From assembly GCA_017633985.1 (NCBI GenBank), contig JAGBOF010000004.1, positions 1 through 57,522 on the forward strand: a DNA stretch of 57,522 nucleotides, read 5' to 3'. The notes beneath the pieces are model-generated. The model had not been told where the DNA came from. It saw only the letters and a list, made by a program, of their open reading frames with translations, and made no database searches. This document shows, one piece after another, positions 17,591 through 25,833 of this stretch (positions within the stretch are counted from its first letter, which is position 1; every line of letters starts with the position of its first letter). The position numbers and the translations under genes were made by a program. Source of the DNA: Bacteroidales bacterium. GTDB taxonomy: Bacteria > Bacteroidota > Bacteroidia > Bacteroidales > P3.

Positions 17591-20047
17591 TTATCTTAAT
17601 TTAGCTCCTATTTTAGTCTCAAGTGTTTTTACGATCTTATTGACAACTGCTTCGATTTGTTTGTCAGTAAGCGTTTTCTGTTCATCCTGTAAGATAATGC
17701 TTATTGCATATTGTTTTTTGCCCAATTCCTGCAGTTTGTCATAAACGTCAAACAGTGTTACATTCTTTATAAGTTTTTTGTCACACTCTTTAACCACTTG
17801 TTCTATGGAAGCAAAAGATGTATCTTTATCCACAACCAATGCCAAATCCCTTTTAACTGACGGGAATTTAGAGATGTTTTCGTATTTTACCTCTTTTTTA
17901 GGCATAATTTTCACAATAGCATCCCAGTTCAAGTCAGCAAAGAATACGTCTTGTTTGATGTCAAATTTTTTGCGCAGTTGCGGGTTAATACTTCCCAATA
18001 CGGCAATCGTTTTCTTGCTTTCTTTATTTACAAGAGCCAATCCTTGTGACAAATATCCTGCATCGCTATCTTTTTGTTCTATATTATCCAAATTGATACG
18101 CAATCTTTGCAAAATATTCATTACAATATTTTTCAAATAAAAGAAATCCGTATCCTGAACCTTACCCTGCCAAGACTGATTACTCAATTTGCCCGTAGTA
18201 AACAGCGAAAGATGCTTTTCTTCTTTGAATCTTTTATCTACTTTTAGGTTATCAGGTGCACCGATATTCTTTTGATAGCAATTGCCGAATTCAAAAGTTT
18301 TCAGGTTTGTTGTTTTGCGGTTAATATTAAACGAAATAACCTCCAAACCCGAATAAAGAAGAGTTTGGCGCATCACGTCCAAATCAGTAGACAAAGGATT
18401 GAGAATCTTAACACTCTTTTCAATCGGATAATCTGCGTTATTATCGTAATAATTTCCCACGGTAAGAGAATTATTCAGCGTTTCGTTAAATCCGTTTGCT
18501 GCCAAAAACGCAGTAATGGTGTATTGGATTTTTTCTTTGTCAGGTTTAGGGTTGTAGGACAAAGAAGATTTAACTCCGTCAGGGAATTCAATATTATTAT
18601 ATCCGTATATACGCAAAATTTCTTCCGCTAAATCGCAAGGACGTGTTACATCCACCTTATTGGTAGGTATATGGGCAACTAAATGTTCAGTATCAAAAAC
18701 AGAAGTTTCGATATTCAGTCCGTTAAGTATTTCTTTTATCTTCTCTCTTTCTATTTTCTTTCCTATAAGTGAGTCAAGATAAGAAAAAGATAAATCAATA
18801 ACGGCTTTTTCTATTACTTTAGGGTAAACATCATTGATGTTACTGCTGATTTTACCGCCGGCAATTTCTTTGATAAGCAAAGCAGCACGTTTTAATGCAT
18901 AAACGGTTATATTAGGATCGGCTCCGCGTTCGTAACGGAAGGAAGCATCGGTGCTTAATCCGTGATATTTTGCCGCTTTTCTTATAACAACAGGATTGAA
19001 ATAAGCACTTTCCAAGAATATTTCCGTAGTAGCATCGGTAACACCCGAATCCTGTCCGCCGAATATTCCTCCGAGACACATAGGCTCTGATTCATTGCAA
19101 ACCACAGCCTCTTTGCTGTTAAGTTTTCTTTTAATACCGTCCAAAGTTACAAATTCAGTTCCTTCAGGCATTGTCTTAACGTTGATCTGCAGCCCTTTTA
19201 TTTTATTCAAATCAAAAGCATGCAGCGGTTGTCCCGTTTCCATTAAGACAAAGTTGGTAATGTCAACTATGTTGTTGATACTTCTTATGCCTATTGCAGC
19301 TAAATGTTCTTTCAGCCATTTAGGAGATTCGCCCACTTTTACATCCGAGATTGTCACTCCGGAATATCTGCCGCATAAGTTCTCGTCTATATTGATAGGA
19401 ATATCGTATTTTTTTTCATCAACAGCGAATTTATCAACGTCAGGCATTAACAAATCAACTTTTTCATTCTTCTGTGATGCCAAAATCGCTACCAAATCCC
19501 TGCCTACACCCAAATGTGACGCTGCATCCGAACGGTTTGCAGTCAAGCCTATTTCAAATACTGTGTCTTCTTCCAATTTGAAATATTCTTTGGCAGGAGT
19601 ACCTGGTGTACCTGATTGAAGAACCATAATACCGTCGTGATTATTGCTTAATTGCAATTCTTTTTCGGAACAAATCATTCCTTCTGAAGGTTCTCCGCGC
19701 AGTTTGGATTTTTTAATCTCGAAACATTCGTCTCCGTCATATACTTTAGCACCTACGGTAGCAACGACTACTGTCTGACCTGCTGCAACGTTAGGGGCAC
19801 CGCATACGATATTCAAAGGCTCTCCTCCGCCGATGTCAACCGTTGTTATATGCAGATGATCGCTGTTAGGATGCGGTATACAAGTAAGCACTTTACCTAT
19901 CAAATATTTTTCCATACCGCCTTTAACGGATTCTATTTTTTCCAAACCTTCCACTTCCAATCCTGAAAATGTCAAAAGATCGGCGGTTTCCTGTGCATTA
20001 TGCTTTGTAGGAACATATTCCTTAAGCCAATTATATGAGATTTTCAT
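17591..20047 (-). CDS. pheT: Phenylalanine--tRNA ligase beta subunit
   Basis: An 818-residue subunit of the (alpha-beta)2 synthetase. The order is the N-terminal tRNA-binding EMAP-like domain (residues about 40-155), the B3/B4 editing region, the B5 domain, a catalytic-like core and the C-terminal anticodon-binding (FDX-ACB) domain from about 725 (K-F-P-S-V-K-R-D-L-A-L-V-V-D). Length fits the long bacterial form. pheS is not in the window. It begins 14 bp after the S46 peptidase gene, so transcription probably starts at that gene's promoter. Confidence 0.97.
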   Translation of the reverse strand: MKISYNWLKEYVPTKHNAQETADLLTFSGLEVEGLEKIESVKGGMEKYLIGKVLTCIPHPNSDHLHITTVDIGGGEPLNIVCGAPNVAAGQTVVVATVGAKVYDGDECFEIKKSKLRGEPSEGMICSEKELQLSNNHDGIMVLQSGTPGTPAKEYFKLEEDTVFEIGLTANRSDAASHLGVGRDLVAILASQKNEKVDLLMPDVDKFAVDEKKYDIPINIDENLCGRYSGVTISDVKVGESPKWLKEHLAAIGIRSINNIVDITNFVLMETGQPLHAFDLNKIKGLQINVKTMPEGTEFVTLDGIKRKLNSKEAVVCNESEPMCLGGIFGGQDSGVTDATTEIFLESAYFNPVVIRKAAKYHGLSTDASFRYERGADPNITVYALKRAALLIKEIAGGKISSNINDVYPKVIEKAVIDLSFSYLDSLIGKKIEREKIKEILNGLNIETSVFDTEHLVAHIPTNKVDVTRPCDLAEEILRIYGYNNIEFPDGVKSSLSYNPKPDKEKIQYTITAFLAANGFNETLNNSLTVGNYYDNNADYPIEKSVKILNPLSTDLDVMRQTLLYSGLEVISFNINRKTTNLKTFEFGNCYQKNIGAPDNLKVDKRFKEEKHLSLFTTGKLSNQSWQGKVQDTDFFYLKNIVMNILQRLRINLDNIEQKDSDAGYLSQGLALVNKESKKTIAVLGSINPQLRKKFDIKQDVFFADLNWDAIVKIMPKKEVKYENISKFPSVKRDLALVVDKDTSFASIEQVVKECDKKLIKNVTLFDVYDKLQELGKKQYAISIILQDEQKTLTDKQIEAVVNKIVKTLETKIGAKLR

Positions 20048-20061
20048 TTTATATTTCCTTA

Positions 20062-22191
20062 TTATTTTATTATTTCCAATTCGTCAATAAGATTCTGTGC
20101 TTCCAGATATTTGTCAATAATCAACAGACAATAGCGGATGTCCAAGGTTATATTACGGCATAAGTCTTTGTCGTAAAGAACGTCCGACATGGTGCCTTCC
20201 CAATTCCTGTCAAAGTTAAGACCTATCAAATTGCCGTCGGCATCCATTACCGGCGATCCGCTGTTTCCTCCCGTAGTGTGGTTGGTTGCGATAAAGGCAA
20301 CTCTGTCACCGTACGGAGCCATATCATTATTGTAATAAATATCCTTTAGTTTTTGTTCAACTACATAATCGTAAATATTAGGGTCTTCTTTCTCCATAAT
20401 ACCTGCAATTGTCGTGTAATGGCGGTACTCAACACCGTCTTTAGGTTTGAAAGGTGCGATATTGCCGTAAGTAACCCTCAAAGTAAGGTTGGCATCGGGG
20501 AAAATGCCGTCATTCATTGACACGTCTTTATTACCTTTCGCTTTGTATTCTTCAAGAATCTTTGCAACGTGGATGCGGTACAATGAGTCCAATTTATTAC
20601 GGTTGTCTTTCAGATGCAAAGCCGTAGAATTATAGTATTGACCCCATATAGGAGACAGGAATTCAACTGCAACATCATCCTGCAGTTTCTTATAATCTTT
20701 GCGTTTATAGTTTTTAAGAAGTTTCTTTATCTTGTCAGGATTGTTAAGTATACTTTTGCCGTATATTTGTGCGAAATAGTTTTCCGCAGACTTAACGGTA
20801 TTGACTTTATATCTTAAAAACGTATAATTATCTTTTGCAAAATCATTGTAGAAAATGATCATCGTGCGTACGAATATCAAACTGTCAACCTCTCTGTGCT
20901 GTTTAAAATCATTATCATAGTATGCTTCCAAAGAATACAATGTGTTTTTGGCTTTTGTCTGCAATTCGTTATCGCTGACGGTGTCTGTCATCGAAGCATT
21001 TATTAAGTTAAGCAAACGTCTTGTGTTTTGCATAAAATCACTTGCCAATACGGCTTCGGTTATGTATAATTGCTCCATCTTATATTTGCGGTTCTCATCA
21101 TAAATTTGTTTGAACTGCGGCATAAGACTGTTGCTTATTTCCTGTTGTTTCTTCTTTTCTACGGCATTAAGGAATTTCAATCCTTTTACTTCGCCCTGCC
21201 ATTTCTTCCAACCGTTAGCTATCGAAGCCACATCGGAAGCATAACGCAATCTTTGTGCAGGCGAAGAATTCATAGCCTGATTGTAAACTTTAAGTCTTTC
21301 GTCTCTCAATTTTATTCTCGCAGGATCTTCAAGGTTTTGAATATCTTCTACAGCGTATGAGGTTAAAAACTGTTGCGTAGTTCCCGGATAGCCCATAACA
21401 AAGGTAAAATCACCTTCCTGTTTGTCTTTTAAAGAGATTTTTAAGAATTTTTTCGGCTGGTAAGGTTTGTTATCTTTGCTGTATTCCGCAGGTTCATTAT
21501 CCGCATTGGCATAAACACGGAATACGGAGAAGTCTCCCGTATGACGCGGCCACATCCAGTTATCCGTATCTCCGCCGAATTTGCCTATATTGCTCGGAGG
21601 AGCGGCTACAAGTCTGACATCTTTGTATATTTTATTGACATAAAGCATATATTGGTTGCCGTAATACAGCGGTTTGATATATGCGTTAAGGTTAGTGCCT
21701 TTGGTGGTGTTGTCAACAATGGTTTCTATGTTTTTATTTATCTTTTCGCTGCGTTGTTGTTCCGTCATAGAGGAGCTTACGCCTTGTAAAACTTCGTCGG
21801 TTACGTCTTTCATATATTGCAACAGTGTAACAGTAAGTCCGGGACACGGCAACTCTTCGTCTTTGCTTTTTGCAGCGAAACCGTTAGTCAAATAGTCGTG
21901 ATCAACCGTGGAGTGTTTGACAATTTCTCCGTAACCGCAATGATGGTTTGTAAACAAAAGTCCCTGATTGCTTACAAACTCGCCCGTACATCCCCTTCCG
22001 AACAGGACAACGGCGTCCTTGACTGACGGATTGGTCTCATTGTAGATGTCGGATGCTGAAATGCGCGCACCTTTGGACTGCATGTCTTTTTGGTTGGCTT
22101 GTAAAAGTGACGGCAACCACATTCCGCCTTGGGCAAATACTCCCAAAGGAAGCATAAGCGATAAACATACGGTAGTAAAAAACTTTTTCAT
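20062..22191 (-). CDS. S46 family dipeptidyl-peptidase (DPP7/DPP11 type)
   Basis: A 709-residue serine exopeptidase with a signal peptide (1-20, ending G-V-F-A-Q), expected in the periplasm. The chymotrypsin-like triad is visible: T-N-H-H-C with His84, G-G-D-T-D-N-W with the Asp near 208-210, and G-G-N-S-G-S-P with Ser644. In P. gingivalis the residue in the F-D-x-N block separates DPP7 (Gly) from DPP11 (Arg); here it is Arg662 (N-F-D-R-N), which suggests release of dipeptides with Asp or Glu at P1. The subtype is an inference from that one position. It heads the pheT operon. Confidence 0.92.
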   Translation of the reverse strand: MKKFFTTVCLSLMLPLGVFAQGGMWLPSLLQANQKDMQSKGARISASDIYNETNPSVKDAVVLFGRGCTGEFVSNQGLLFTNHHCGYGEIVKHSTVDHDYLTNGFAAKSKDEELPCPGLTVTLLQYMKDVTDEVLQGVSSSMTEQQRSEKINKNIETIVDNTTKGTNLNAYIKPLYYGNQYMLYVNKIYKDVRLVAAPPSNIGKFGGDTDNWMWPRHTGDFSVFRVYANADNEPAEYSKDNKPYQPKKFLKISLKDKQEGDFTFVMGYPGTTQQFLTSYAVEDIQNLEDPARIKLRDERLKVYNQAMNSSPAQRLRYASDVASIANGWKKWQGEVKGLKFLNAVEKKKQQEISNSLMPQFKQIYDENRKYKMEQLYITEAVLASDFMQNTRRLLNLINASMTDTVSDNELQTKAKNTLYSLEAYYDNDFKQHREVDSLIFVRTMIIFYNDFAKDNYTFLRYKVNTVKSAENYFAQIYGKSILNNPDKIKKLLKNYKRKDYKKLQDDVAVEFLSPIWGQYYNSTALHLKDNRNKLDSLYRIHVAKILEEYKAKGNKDVSMNDGIFPDANLTLRVTYGNIAPFKPKDGVEYRHYTTIAGIMEKEDPNIYDYVVEQKLKDIYYNNDMAPYGDRVAFIATNHTTGGNSGSPVMDADGNLIGLNFDRNWEGTMSDVLYDKDLCRNITLDIRYCLLIIDKYLEAQNLIDELEIIK

Positions 22192-22217
22192 AAAATGTTA
22201 TTCTTTAAAACAAAGTG

Positions 22218-22225
22218 CAAATTTA
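22218..22225 (-). promoter_or_regulatory. -7 box (TAAATTTG, minus strand) for the S46 peptidase-pheT operon
   Basis: TAAATTTG on the minus strand matches TAnnTTTG and lies 26 bp before the ATG at 22191. Confidence 0.55.
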
Positions 22226-22289
22226 CGAAAAATTCACTTAAAATTGCCTATAATTCCGATAATTTTACAACATGGCAAAAATAAAACGG

Positions 22290-22345
22290 CGTTTCAGTAA
22301 AATAATCAGGCGTATTATTTTACTGAAACGTCTGATTATTTCGGG
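22290..22345. repeat. 21-bp repeat array 3 (hairpin)
   Basis: A perfect 17-bp stem pairs 22290-22306 with 22314-22330 around the loop CAGGCGT, made of two inverted 21-bp units (TTTCAGTAAAATAATC and its complement). It lies between the S46 peptidase promoter and the 3' end of the FemAB-like gene. Confidence 0.9.
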
Positions 22346-22372
22346 GTATTCCGCTTGTTTTGTAAGTGATTG

Positions 22373-23296
22373 TTAATAAACGTATTTCGAGATGACTTGC
22401 CCCAACCGTTTTGTGATGAAAAACGGCAGCATTCCCCACAGTTTGTAAAGCAATTTGTAATCCCTTATATTTTTCTTCTTCTTTGAATACGACCAATAAA
22501 GCGGGATGTCTTCTCCTTTATAATGTTTCTTATAATTATGCACCGAACTGTTCCGCGTACTTCGCCCCAAGGAATAGTAAACAGCGTTTTTGTCTTTTGA
22601 AAAGTTTATCATTGCGTTGTGAAGTGCGTATGAGACATAAAAATGATTGAATTTCGAAAGCGTAGAAAACAGTCCGTTTGCCATAACTCCGTTATCCATA
22701 TCGTCAAGTGTGGCACTTCCCACTGCTTGTTTGCCTTTATAGGCGACAAACAATACAGTCCGTTTGCATTTTATGCTTCTTGTAATTATGTTTTTATGAA
22801 TGGGGGCGACTCCTATCTCTTTCATACGCAATTGATACACTCTGTAAAAATCTTTTATCAAATGTTTGTCCGTTCCGTGCTTGATGATAATTCCTTCTTT
22901 TTCGCTTTTGCGTATTTTTCTGCGTATATCGGAGGAATAAAGCTGCATCGTGTTTTGTTTTTCCGTAAGATTTATCCATGTAAACAACTTATCGGAATAA
23001 ATATACGGCGAATGGGCAAGTGTATCTCTTATTTCCCATTGTTTTTTTGAGGTGGAAATGATATTTCCTTCCTCTGTTTCGAACAGCATAAACGGCGCAG
23101 TTTTTCTGTCCGTTATTTTATTTTCCGTAACACCCAAAGACAAATACGGCAAGCTGATAAACGTTTTGCCGCATTGGCACATCAAAATAGTTTTCCGCAC
23201 ACCCTCTTTCGTAGTATATGGGATACGTATGATTTTTTTCGAATATATGAATTCGAAATCGCTTATAAATTTTGAGGCATCGGAAAATTCTATCAT
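22373..23296 (-). CDS. FemAB/GNAT-like acyltransferase
   Basis: A 307-residue cytoplasmic protein. The block D-I-R-R-K-I-R-K-S-E-K-E-G-I is typical of FemAB-like proteins, and the C-terminal half (V-L-F-V-A-Y-K-G-K-Q-A-V-G-S-A-T) has the GNAT beta-strand and acyl-binding pattern. Family members transfer amino acids or acyl groups, often in cell-wall or surface-polysaccharide synthesis. The substrate is unknown. It lies next to a WlbA-like sugar dehydrogenase, which makes a role in modifying an amino sugar plausible but unproved. The next gene upstream ends 153 bp away. Confidence 0.75.
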   Translation of the reverse strand: MIEFSDASKFISDFEFIYSKKIIRIPYTTKEGVRKTILMCQCGKTFISLPYLSLGVTENKITDRKTAPFMLFETEEGNIISTSKKQWEIRDTLAHSPYIYSDKLFTWINLTEKQNTMQLYSSDIRRKIRKSEKEGIIIKHGTDKHLIKDFYRVYQLRMKEIGVAPIHKNIITRSIKCKRTVLFVAYKGKQAVGSATLDDMDNGVMANGLFSTLSKFNHFYVSYALHNAMINFSKDKNAVYYSLGRSTRNSSVHNYKKHYKGEDIPLYWSYSKKKKNIRDYKLLYKLWGMLPFFITKRLGQVISKYVY

Positions 23297-23449
23297 TTTG
23301 TTTGTGTTTTACGTCTTTAAGTTTGCGGTTTGTGATTAAGATATAGCGTTTAGCGCGTGAAGTTTGCCGGTTTATGATTGCATTTTACGGTTTAATGCCT
23401 ATAATGCAGATGTTCTGAAGTTTTAAGCATTAAACCGCAAAACATTTTA

Positions 23450-24421
23450 TTACAAATTAAACGGATGAGGAGAAAGCGGAAGCCGTGCAAGCGGATGATA
23501 ATCTCCTTTTAATCCGATAGGGGCGGAGTTTCTTATCGTGCTGACAATCTCAATACAGTTGCGGGCGTCTTCCAAAGTGAATCCGTTACCCGCAAGTATG
23601 TTCTTGTAACTCTCCGTATGCAGTTCGGTAAATCCTCCCGAGAATTCAATTTCTTCACCCTCGCAGGTAATTTTTCGGTATGTGCGTTTGCCTTCTTTTT
23701 TTATCTCATCGGGGATTGTATCATAGTTTATAGACAAAAAATATCTCACTCTGGCGCGTTTAAACCTCAAAAGACCTGCCGCTCTGTCGTGAGTGTAGAT
23801 ATGAACCGTGTTTTCCTGCAAATCTCCGAATATCCAAGAAAGCATATCATAGAAATGAACGCCTATATTTGTGGCAACGCCGCCCGATTTGCTTACATCA
23901 CCTTTCCAAGACGTGTAATACCAAAGCCCGCGTGAGGTAATATAAGTCAGATCTACATCAAAAATTTTGTCCTGCGGCGAATTGTCGATTTTTTTCTTCC
24001 ATTCAATTATCGCAGGATGCAATCTGAGCTGAAGAATATTGAAAACTCTGTGTCCCGTTTCCTTTTCCAATTGCTCAAGAGCGTCAATATTCCAAGGATT
24101 GAGCACAATAGGTTTTTCGCATATAACATCGCAACCGTTTTTTAATCCGAAACGGATGTGTGAATCGTGAAGATAGTTAGGTGTGCAGACAGTAACAAAA
24201 TCAAGTTTCTTATCCGTGCGTTTGATCTTGTCTACATAGCGGTCGAACCTCTCATACTCGGTATAAAACGAGCATTGCGGAAAATAAGAGTCCATAATAC
24301 CGACGCTGTCACTCTTATCCAAGGCAACGATAAGCTCATTGCCCGTATCTTTTATGGCTTTTAAATGACGCGGAGCTATATAACCGCCCACACCTATGAT
24401 TGCAAAATTCTTTTTTGTCAT
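23450..24421 (-). CDS. Gfo/Idh/MocA oxidoreductase, WlbA/WbpB-like UDP-amino-sugar dehydrogenase
   Basis: A 323-residue NAD-dependent enzyme. The N-terminal Rossmann motif I-G-V-G-G-Y-I-A-P-R-H-L-K-A-I and the E-K-P-I motif near residue 105 are characteristic of WlbA/WbpB, which oxidise UDP-N-acetylglucosaminuronate at C3 for 2,3-diamino sugars. Length is typical. In P. gingivalis the WbpB pathway makes the linking sugar that anchors T9SS cargo to A-LPS, so the gene fits with the two T9SS cargo genes downstream in this window. The rest of that pathway is not here. It starts 32 bp after the DUF4236 gene. Confidence 0.85.
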   Translation of the reverse strand: MTKKNFAIIGVGGYIAPRHLKAIKDTGNELIVALDKSDSVGIMDSYFPQCSFYTEYERFDRYVDKIKRTDKKLDFVTVCTPNYLHDSHIRFGLKNGCDVICEKPIVLNPWNIDALEQLEKETGHRVFNILQLRLHPAIIEWKKKIDNSPQDKIFDVDLTYITSRGLWYYTSWKGDVSKSGGVATNIGVHFYDMLSWIFGDLQENTVHIYTHDRAAGLLRFKRARVRYFLSINYDTIPDEIKKEGKRTYRKITCEGEEIEFSGGFTELHTESYKNILAGNGFTLEDARNCIEIVSTIRNSAPIGLKGDYHPLARLPLSPHPFNL

Positions 24422-24453
24422 AATTTATGTTGTCCTTTGCGGATTGTGTTTTG

Positions 24454-24780
24454 TTATTCCGTCTTTTTCTTTGTTTTTGTCTTCGATTTATTGCTGCTGA
24501 CTATCCCTAATACGGCAACGGCTGCGGTTATCAACCAATTTAACCACGATTTACTTCCGCCGTCTTTGGATTTGGAAGAAACTTTTTTGCGGTACGAAAG
24601 CCCCGTTCCCGGAATGCCTACCGTATAATTAGTTCCCGTTTTGCCGACAGTGGCTTTTGCGGATTTGTTACCGAAAGACAAACTCGCACCGTTTTGTCCT
24701 ACATTGATATATACGCCGGGGAAGATTTTTATTCTCCTGCTTGTCGGGGCGTAATAACGTCTGCGCCGTGTAGTTGCCAT
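24454..24780 (-). CDS. DUF4236 domain protein
   Basis: A 108-residue protein starting at M-A-T-T-R-R-R-R. Residues about 15-65 match DUF4236 (I-F-P-G-V-Y-I-N-V-G-Q-N-G-A-S-L-S-F-G, then V-G-I-P-G-T-G-L-S-Y-R-K), a short beta-rich module of unknown function. One hydrophobic segment near 78-95 is followed by a Lys/Thr-rich tail. ATG 24780 begins 2 bp after the pyrH stop; an upstream in-frame start would overlap pyrH. It appears co-transcribed with pyrH. Confidence 0.8.
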   Translation of the reverse strand: MATTRRRRYYAPTSRRIKIFPGVYINVGQNGASLSFGNKSAKATVGKTGTNYTVGIPGTGLSYRKKVSSKSKDGGSKSWLNWLITAAVAVLGIVSSNKSKTKTKKKTE

Positions 24781-24782
24781 AG

Positions 24783-25493
24783 TTAACAAACCAAAGTGCC
24801 TATATTTTCCCCTTCAACGACCTTTTGCAGATTGCCTTGTTTGTTCATGTCAAAGACATATATAGGAAGATTGTTTTCCTGACACAAAGCAAAAGCCGTA
24901 AGGTCCATAACCTTGAGTTTTTTACTCAAAGCCTCGTCAAAAGACAATGTCTCATACTTAACAGCCGTTTTGTCTTTTTCGGGATCTGCCGTATAAACGC
25001 CGTCAACCCTTGTTCCCTTCAATATAACGTCGGCTTTGATTTCTATTGCTCTCAAAGTGGAAGCCGTATCTGTCGTAAAGAAAGGATTACCCGTTCCTCC
25101 GCCGATGATAACCACCTTTTTGTCTTCCAAAGCCGTTATTGCACGTCTGCGGGAAAACGCTTTGGCGATAGGTTCTATCGAAAGACCGCCCAAAAGTTCC
25201 GTCTTTACACCCTGACGCTCCAATTCACCCTGCAAAGCCAATGAATTAATCATCGTAGCCATCATTCCCATATAATCGCCCTGCACTCTGTCCATGCCTT
25301 TAGCCGATCCCTGCAAACCGCGGTATATGTTGCCTCCGCCGATTACCACAGCCACTTCAACGCCTTTGAGATAAGCCTGTTTTATTTCGTTACAATACAT
25401 CGTCAGCATGTCGGAAGAAATACCGTATGCTTGGTTTCCCATCAAACTTTCGCCAGAAAGTTTAAGTAATATTCTTTTATATTTCATATCCAT
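24783..25493 (-). CDS. pyrH: UMP kinase
   Basis: A 236-residue amino-acid-kinase-fold enzyme that phosphorylates UMP to UDP in pyrimidine nucleotide synthesis. Signatures are L-K-L-S-G-E-S-L-M-G, V-V-I-G-G-G-N-I-Y-R-G, G-G-T-G-N-P-F-F-T-T-D-T and D-G-V-Y-T-A-D-P. Start is ATG 25493 or ATG 25487 (M-K-Y-K-R-I); both are plausible. It has its own promoter element. Confidence 0.97.
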   Translation of the reverse strand: MDMKYKRILLKLSGESLMGNQAYGISSDMLTMYCNEIKQAYLKGVEVAVVIGGGNIYRGLQGSAKGMDRVQGDYMGMMATMINSLALQGELERQGVKTELLGGLSIEPIAKAFSRRRAITALEDKKVVIIGGGTGNPFFTTDTASTLRAIEIKADVILKGTRVDGVYTADPEKDKTAVKYETLSFDEALSKKLKVMDLTAFALCQENNLPIYVFDMNKQGNLQKVVEGENIGTLVC

Positions 25494-25507
25494 TGTTATT
25501 TACCGTG

Positions 25508-25515
25508 CAAAAATA
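25508..25515 (-). promoter_or_regulatory. -7 box (TATTTTTG, minus strand) for pyrH
   Basis: TATTTTTG on the minus strand lies 14 bp before the pyrH ATG at 25493. Confidence 0.55.
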
Positions 25516-25544
25516 ATAAAAAAAATTAAAATGATACCGTTATG

Positions 25545-25700
25545 CCGTAATAAAACGCTTTTTTAATGCAGCAAAACGTTCTTTTGCGGCAGCAAAATAT
25601 CTTTTCAAAAATACAAGACGCCTTCCCTTAAAATTAATCACGCTGATTAAAAAATTTTTATCGCAGATCAGTAAAATAATCAGCCTGATTATTTCGGGCA
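25545..25700. repeat. 21-bp repeat array 4
   Basis: AAAACG/AAAATA cores at 25552, 25573 and 25594 are 21 bp apart. A hairpin-rich part follows at 25630-25697. Bases 25630-25684 (55 bp) are identical to 28481-28535 in the same orientation, so the T9SS cargo gene between them is flanked by direct repeats. A 50-bp run also matches 35000-35049 in inverted orientation. The array occupies most of the 338-bp gap between the cargo gene and pyrH. Confidence 0.9.
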
Positions 25701-25752
25701 TTTGTAACTTGCTTAATTTAAAACATATACAAAGGGCTTTTTTTACCAAGAA

Positions 25753-25833
25753 CGGGAGACCGAAAAGTCTCCCGAAAGAACGAATTAAACAAACTAATTA
25801 TATTTATGATGAGTAAATAAATTAGTCAAAACT
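25753..25833 (-). terminator. Conserved 3' UTR and terminator hairpin of the minus-strand T9SS cargo gene
   Basis: On the minus strand the stop codon is followed by a segment (25833-25775) nearly identical to the 3' UTR of the plus-strand paralogue (37950-38010), including a perfect 27-base match. It ends in an 8-bp hairpin CGGGAGAC/GTCTCCCG (25753-25774). The hairpin sequence itself differs from the paralogue's terminator. Confidence 0.7.

Noticed and set aside
24454-24780. DUF4236 gene as a prophage remnant
   Set aside because: It is tightly linked to pyrH, and no other phage-like gene is nearby.
25540-25749. Minus-strand 69-codon frame over array 4
   Set aside because: It consists almost entirely of repeat units. 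Its similarity to the 34966 frame and to the lipoprotein N-terminus is explained by shared repeat DNA, not protein conservation.
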